Shown: piece after piece, positions 60,808-64,000 of the stretch
Numbering within the stretch: position 1 is the stretch's first letter
How the letters are laid out: every line of letters begins with the position of its first letter
The notes under the pieces: generated by a model
The model's database searches: none
Told to the model about the DNA's origin: nothing
What the model saw: the letters and a program-made list of their open reading frames with translations, nothing else
Program-made: the position numbers and the translations under genes
Origin: Roseateles_B sp041905785
Lineage (GTDB): Bacteria > Pseudomonadota > Gammaproteobacteria > Burkholderiales > Burkholderiaceae_C
Length of the DNA stretch: 64,000 bases
Reading direction: 5' to 3'
Assembly: GCA_041905785.1 (NCBI GenBank)
Contig: JAYRKJ010000014.1
Coordinates: 62,001 to 126,000 of the forward strand

Positions 60808-60952
60808 GGCTCCTCCTTGTCTCGCGTGCGTAGTTGTTTGACGCGAGGCTCCCGCGCCCAACGGGATCCACTCGGGCGCGCGAAGTGTAGGAACCGGATC
60901 TCACGCGGCCAGCAAAGGCCTGCGCGATGGGGGGGCGCTTGTGGCGCGCGCG

Positions 60953-61732
60953 TTACTCGCCTTCTCGGTGTTTACGCGGACGGCCGGCCAGCAGGCGGTC
61001 GAACAAGGCATCGGGCAGGATGCGCAGAACCCTGGCCACAAGGCCCATTTGCCAGGGAATGACGCGGAATCTGCAACCGGCCTGAATGCTGCGGTACGCC
61101 GCGCTGGCAAAGCTGTCAGCAGACATCAGGAAGGGCATGTGATAGCGGTTGCGGCGCGTGAGCGGCGTGTCGATGTAGCCCGGCGCGATCGTGGTGACGT
61201 GCACGCCGAAGGGGCGGCATTCGCCGCGCAGGCTTTCGCAATAGCTGGTCACGGCCGCCTTGCTGGAGCAGTAGGCGGCATGGCCGGGAAGCCCGCGGAT
61301 GCCGGCCACGCTGGCGATGCCCACCAGGCTGCCGTTGCCGCGCGCGTTCATCGGCGCAATGAAGGGGTGGAAGGTGGCGGCGAGGCCGATATTGTTGGTC
61401 GCGTAGACCTTCTGCATCACGGCCAGGTCTTCGTAGATTGCACTGTCGATGCCGACCGAGATGCCGGCGTTGGCGATCACCACCTCAGGCAGGCCCTGCT
61501 CGGCGATGCAGCGGCGACCGGCCTCGACGATGGACTCGACCTGGCTGACGTCGGCGCCATAGATGCGCAGGCGCTCGGGGTCCAGACCCTGCTCCTGCGC
61601 CCAGCGGGCCAGTTCCTCAGTGCGGCGCGCCACCAGGGCCAGGCGCCAGCCCTGGCGGTAGTACTCCAGGGCCATGGCCTGGCCCAGACCGCTGGAAGCA
61701 CCCGTGATGTAGACGAGGGGGGCGTGGCTCAT
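60953..61732 (-). CDS. Short-chain dehydrogenase/reductase
   Basis: This 259-residue NAD(P)-dependent enzyme has the cofactor loop TGASSGLG (residues 10-17), NAG (88-90) and the catalytic triad Ser141, Tyr154 and Lys158 in HAAYCSSKAAV. The C-terminal third has a hydrophobic stretch near residue 230 that may contact membranes. The substrate is unknown; the position after lptC hints at lipid or envelope metabolism. ATG 61730-61732 is used and lies 36 bp after the lptC stop. Confidence 0.9.
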   Translation of the reverse strand: MSHAPLVYITGASSGLGQAMALEYYRQGWRLALVARRTEELARWAQEQGLDPERLRIYGADVSQVESIVEAGRRCIAEQGLPEVVIANAGISVGIDSAIYEDLAVMQKVYATNNIGLAATFHPFIAPMNARGNGSLVGIASVAGIRGLPGHAAYCSSKAAVTSYCESLRGECRPFGVHVTTIAPGYIDTPLTRRNRYHMPFLMSADSFASAAYRSIQAGCRFRVIPWQMGLVARVLRILPDALFDRLLAGRPRKHREGE

Positions 61733-61768
61733 GGATGTGCTGAAGGGCGTGCTCAAGGGCTCAGGGGC

Positions 61769-62458
61769 TCAGGGGCGTTGGTGCCGGGGCGGGTAGCTGG
61801 CGGTGCTGCGACCATGGAACTGCAGCTGGCCGCTGAGCTTGTCGTACTCGAAGGACTGCACGCTGAAGCGGCCCTGGCCGGCCTGCAGGGTCACAGGCAG
61901 GTGCGAGCGCATCTGCTCCAGCAGGGGATTGAGCTGCAGGAATTCACCGCTGATCTCCAGCTGGGGCGCCTGCTGTTCCGCCTGGGCCTGGGCATAGCGC
62001 CGCACCTGCACATCGCCTTGCAGCCGGATCTCGCTGGCATCACCGTTGCTGAGGGCCTGAAGGGCCTGGGCCGTGGTCAGGGTGCCGTCCTTGCCCAGGG
62101 CGCGCAGCTCGATGCCGTCGATTTCCAGGGTGTCGGTATCAGGGAAGTGGCGCATCTCCCGGCCGCGGACTTGCAGCGCCAGCGTGCCGTCGGCCTTGAA
62201 GCGCTGCAACTCGAAACCCTGCATCTGGTAGTCGGGCTCATGGCGCAGCACGCGCCCTGCGCTGACGTCATCGGGCAGCGGCGTGTTCTTGACCAGCCAC
62301 CAGCTGAAGCCTGCCAGCAGCGCCAGGATCAGCAAGGGCAGATAGGTGCCCAGCAGCGCCTGCAGGCGCCAGAGCAGGGGCAAGGCCTCGCGGCGGCGCG
62401 CGGGGGCGGGCGGAGGCGACAGCGGGGTGCCGGTGCGGGCTCCGGTGGGCGTGCTCAT
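61769..62458 (-). CDS. lptC: LPS export protein LptC
   Basis: LptC is the bitopic inner-membrane partner that receives LPS from LptB2FG and passes it to LptA. The 229-residue protein has a Pro-rich cytoplasmic tail, one membrane helix at about residues 36-56, and a beta-jellyroll domain with LptC-like blocks (YQMQGFELQRFKADGTLAL and DTDTLEIDGIELRAL). ATG 62456-62458 is chosen; its gene starts 31 bp after kdsC. Unusually, lptA and lptB do not follow; an SDR gene does. Confidence 0.9.
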   Translation of the reverse strand: MSTPTGARTGTPLSPPPAPARRREALPLLWRLQALLGTYLPLLILALLAGFSWWLVKNTPLPDDVSAGRVLRHEPDYQMQGFELQRFKADGTLALQVRGREMRHFPDTDTLEIDGIELRALGKDGTLTTAQALQALSNGDASEIRLQGDVQVRRYAQAQAEQQAPQLEISGEFLQLNPLLEQMRSHLPVTLQAGQGRFSVQSFEYDKLSGQLQFHGRSTASYPPRHQRP

Positions 62459-62489
62459 GCGAACTCCTTCACCCAGCAGGGCGTGGGGC

Positions 62490-63083
62490 TCATGCCGCAC
62501 CGCCTCCGTCCAGGGTGCTCAGCTGCCCTTGCAGCAGGCCGGCGTAGCGGCCGCAGGCCATCAGCAGCAGGTCGCAGCATTCGCGCGCGGCACCATGGCC
62601 GGCTGGAGCCTGCGTCACGTGATGGGCGATGGCGCGCACCTCGGGGTGCGCCTGGGCGGGCGCGCAGGCAAAGGCGGCGCGGCACATCAGCGGCAGGTCG
62701 GGCCAGTCGTCGCCCATGGCGGCGACCTGGCTCCAGTCCAGGCCCAGCTGCGCCAGCAGGGGTTCGGCGACGGCCAGCTTGTCACGCGCGCCATAGACGG
62801 CGTGCTTCAGGCCCAGGTCGGCGACCCTGCGCCGCACCGCAGGCGAATCGCGGCCGGTGATGATCAGCGGCGTGATGCCGCTCTGGTCCAGCAGCTTGAG
62901 CCCGTGGCCGTCCAGAGTGGAGAAGGCTTTGAAGCTTTCGCCGCTCTCGCCGATGTAGATGCGGCCGTCGGTCAGCACGCCGTCGACATCGAAGATGGCG
63001 GCTTTCAGGCCCAAACCGCCGCCCTGCGCCTTCAGCAGCAGTTCCGGCGGGAAGCTCAATGCGGGGGAGGTGATGGTGCGCAT
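62490..63083 (-). CDS. kdsC: 3-deoxy-D-manno-octulosonate 8-phosphate phosphatase
   Basis: KdsC removes phosphate from Kdo-8-P in LPS inner-core synthesis. The 197-residue HAD enzyme has the nucleophile motif FDVDGVLTDG (Asp32, Asp34), ITGRDS and GDDWPDLPL (metal-binding Asp). It starts directly next to the kdsD stop (no gap) and precedes lptC. Confidence 0.95.
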   Translation of the reverse strand: MRTITSPALSFPPELLLKAQGGGLGLKAAIFDVDGVLTDGRIYIGESGESFKAFSTLDGHGLKLLDQSGITPLIITGRDSPAVRRRVADLGLKHAVYGARDKLAVAEPLLAQLGLDWSQVAAMGDDWPDLPLMCRAAFACAPAQAHPEVRAIAHHVTQAPAGHGAARECCDLLLMACGRYAGLLQGQLSTLDGGGAA

Positions 63084-64000
63084 TCAGATCACCTTGGCGC
63101 TCATCAGGTCGTTGATGTGCACCGCGCCGATCAGGCGCTCTTCCTCGGTGACCAGCACCACGGTGATGCGGGCGGCTTCCATGAGGTCGGCGGCGTCGAC
63201 CGCGAGGTCGTCGGCACGCACGCACTTGGGATGCAGCGACATGACCTCGCCGGCGCGCAGGCCGCGCAGGTCGGTGCCGCGCTCGATCAGGCGGCGCAGG
63301 TCGCCATCGGTGAACACGCCCTGCACGATTTCCGCCTCGTCGACCACGATGGCCAGGCCCATGCTCTTGGCGGACATCGTGCGCATCATGTCGGTGAACG
63401 GGGTGTCGGGATCGACGCGCGGCAGCGCATCGCCGCTGCGCATGAGGTCACGCACATGGGTCAGCAGCTTGCGGCCCAGGGCCCCGCCGGGGTGCGAGCG
63501 GGCGAAGTCCTCGGGGCGGAAGCCGCGGGCGTCGAGCAGGGCCACGGCCAGCGCGTCGCCCAGCGCCATCTGTGCGGTCGTGGAGGCGGTGGGGGCCAGA
63601 TTGAGGGGGCAGGCCTCGACCGCCACCTGGCTGTCCAGCACCAGGCTGGCATGGCGGGCCAGGCTGGACTCGGCCCGGCCTGTCATCGCGATGACGCACA
63701 CGCCCAGGCGCTTGAGTACGGGCAGCACGGCATTGAGCTCGTCGCTCTCGCCGGAGTTGGACAGGGCCAGCACCACGTCCTGCGGCGTCACCATGCCCAG
63801 GTCGCCGTGACTGGCCTCGCCGGGGTGCACGAACATCGCCGGCGTGCCGGTGGAGGCCAGGGTGGCGGCGATCTTGCGGCCCACATGGCCGCTCTTGCCC
63901 ATGCCCATCACGACCACGCGGCCCTTGCAGGCCAGCATGGCCTGAACGGCGTTCGCAAAGCTTTCACCCAGCCGGGGCAGCATGTCGGTGAGGGCCTGGG
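63084..64000 (-). CDS. kdsD: Arabinose-5-phosphate isomerase, partial at right edge
   Basis: KdsD converts ribulose-5-phosphate to arabinose-5-phosphate for Kdo. The visible 305 residues include the SIS sugar-isomerase domain (VMGMGKSGHVGRKIAATLAS) and two CBS domains at the C terminus. The frame is open to the window edge; a Met about 6 codons from the edge is unlikely to be the start because full-length KdsD has about 325 residues. It is the first gene of the kdsD-kdsC-lptC run. Confidence 0.95.
   Translation of the reverse strand, partial: QALTDMLPRLGESFANAVQAMLACKGRVVVMGMGKSGHVGRKIAATLASTGTPAMFVHPGEASHGDLGMVTPQDVVLALSNSGESDELNAVLPVLKRLGVCVIAMTGRAESSLARHASLVLDSQVAVEACPLNLAPTASTTAQMALGDALAVALLDARGFRPEDFARSHPGGALGRKLLTHVRDLMRSGDALPRVDPDTPFTDMMRTMSAKSMGLAIVVDEAEIVQGVFTDGDLRRLIERGTDLRGLRAGEVMSLHPKCVRADDLAVDAADLMEAARITVVLVTEEERLIGAVHINDLMSAKVI

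Noticed and set aside
1..64000. CRISPR array or complete prophage
   Set aside because: No regularly spaced repeats and no structural, integrase or lysis genes are visible; only isolated phage-like small genes occur at 14.2-15.8 kb.

Overview
The window is GC-rich chromosomal DNA with tightly packed genes and many ATGA or GTGA start/stop overlaps. Gene content points to a betaproteobacterium of the order Burkholderiales, perhaps a Roseateles/Mitsuaria/Rubrivivax-like genus. The rsmB-DUF4390-NtrY-type kinase-regulator block, the kdsD-kdsC-lptC block and the pbpC/alpha-2-macroglobulin pair support this. The genus is an inference from gene order and protein style, not from a search.

Layout. Positions 1-12,600 are core: an AraC-type regulator divergent from proA, two exported proteins (one DUF4139), queC-lemA, a folE-BLUF pair on the minus strand, then rsmB, a DUF4390 protein, an NtrY-like histidine kinase and a receiver-Fis regulator on the plus strand. 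A tRNA-Phe gene with its terminator (12,686-12,828) marks the left side of a small accessory patch, about 12.8-16.6 kb. It holds an ImmA/IrrE-type metalloprotease coupled to a two-helix membrane protein, phage-like small genes (DUF5681), a probably broken small gene and a chimera of IS5- and IS3-family remnants. No integrase is visible.

Positions 16.7-24.2 kb carry a PH-like membrane protein, a lipoprotein glycerophosphodiesterase, a Tat-type intradiol dioxygenase-like protein fused to a PPC domain, a YkgJ-type Cys-cluster protein, a divergent MurA, a periplasmic binding-like protein and an RluA-family pseudouridine synthase. From 24.2 to 36.2 kb lie a very large SNF2-family ATPase (minus) and, divergently, an alpha-2-macroglobulin followed by penicillin-binding protein 1C. 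Then come ribH with an upstream FMN riboswitch, an outer-membrane-like protein, a GGDEF diguanylate cyclase, an HDOD protein and a TSUP permease with an unusual structured leader.

From 41.5 to 50.1 kb are a metallophosphoesterase-RDD pair, a DTW-domain protein coupled to an Lrp/AsnC regulator that is divergent from an EamA exporter, an unknown exported protein and a second SNF2 ATPase. From 50 to 64 kb are a 53-aa basic protein, a thioredoxin-like protein, an M17 aminopeptidase, a minus-strand run (BtuF-like, MarC, nitronate monooxygenase, GMC oxidoreductase), a Gly-rich RRM protein, a DUF5916 protein, an SDR and finally lptC-kdsC-kdsD, with kdsD running off the right edge.

The themes are envelope building and stress (MurA, PBP1C, alpha-2-macroglobulin, Kdo/LptC), GTP-derived cofactors (FolE, QueC, RibH), RNA modification (RsmB, RluA, DTW) and signalling (BLUF, GGDEF, HDOD, NtrY-like). 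The strongest leads for something undescribed are the open leader in front of the TSUP permease, the folE-BLUF pair, and the metalloprotease/membrane-protein pair beside tRNA-Phe.
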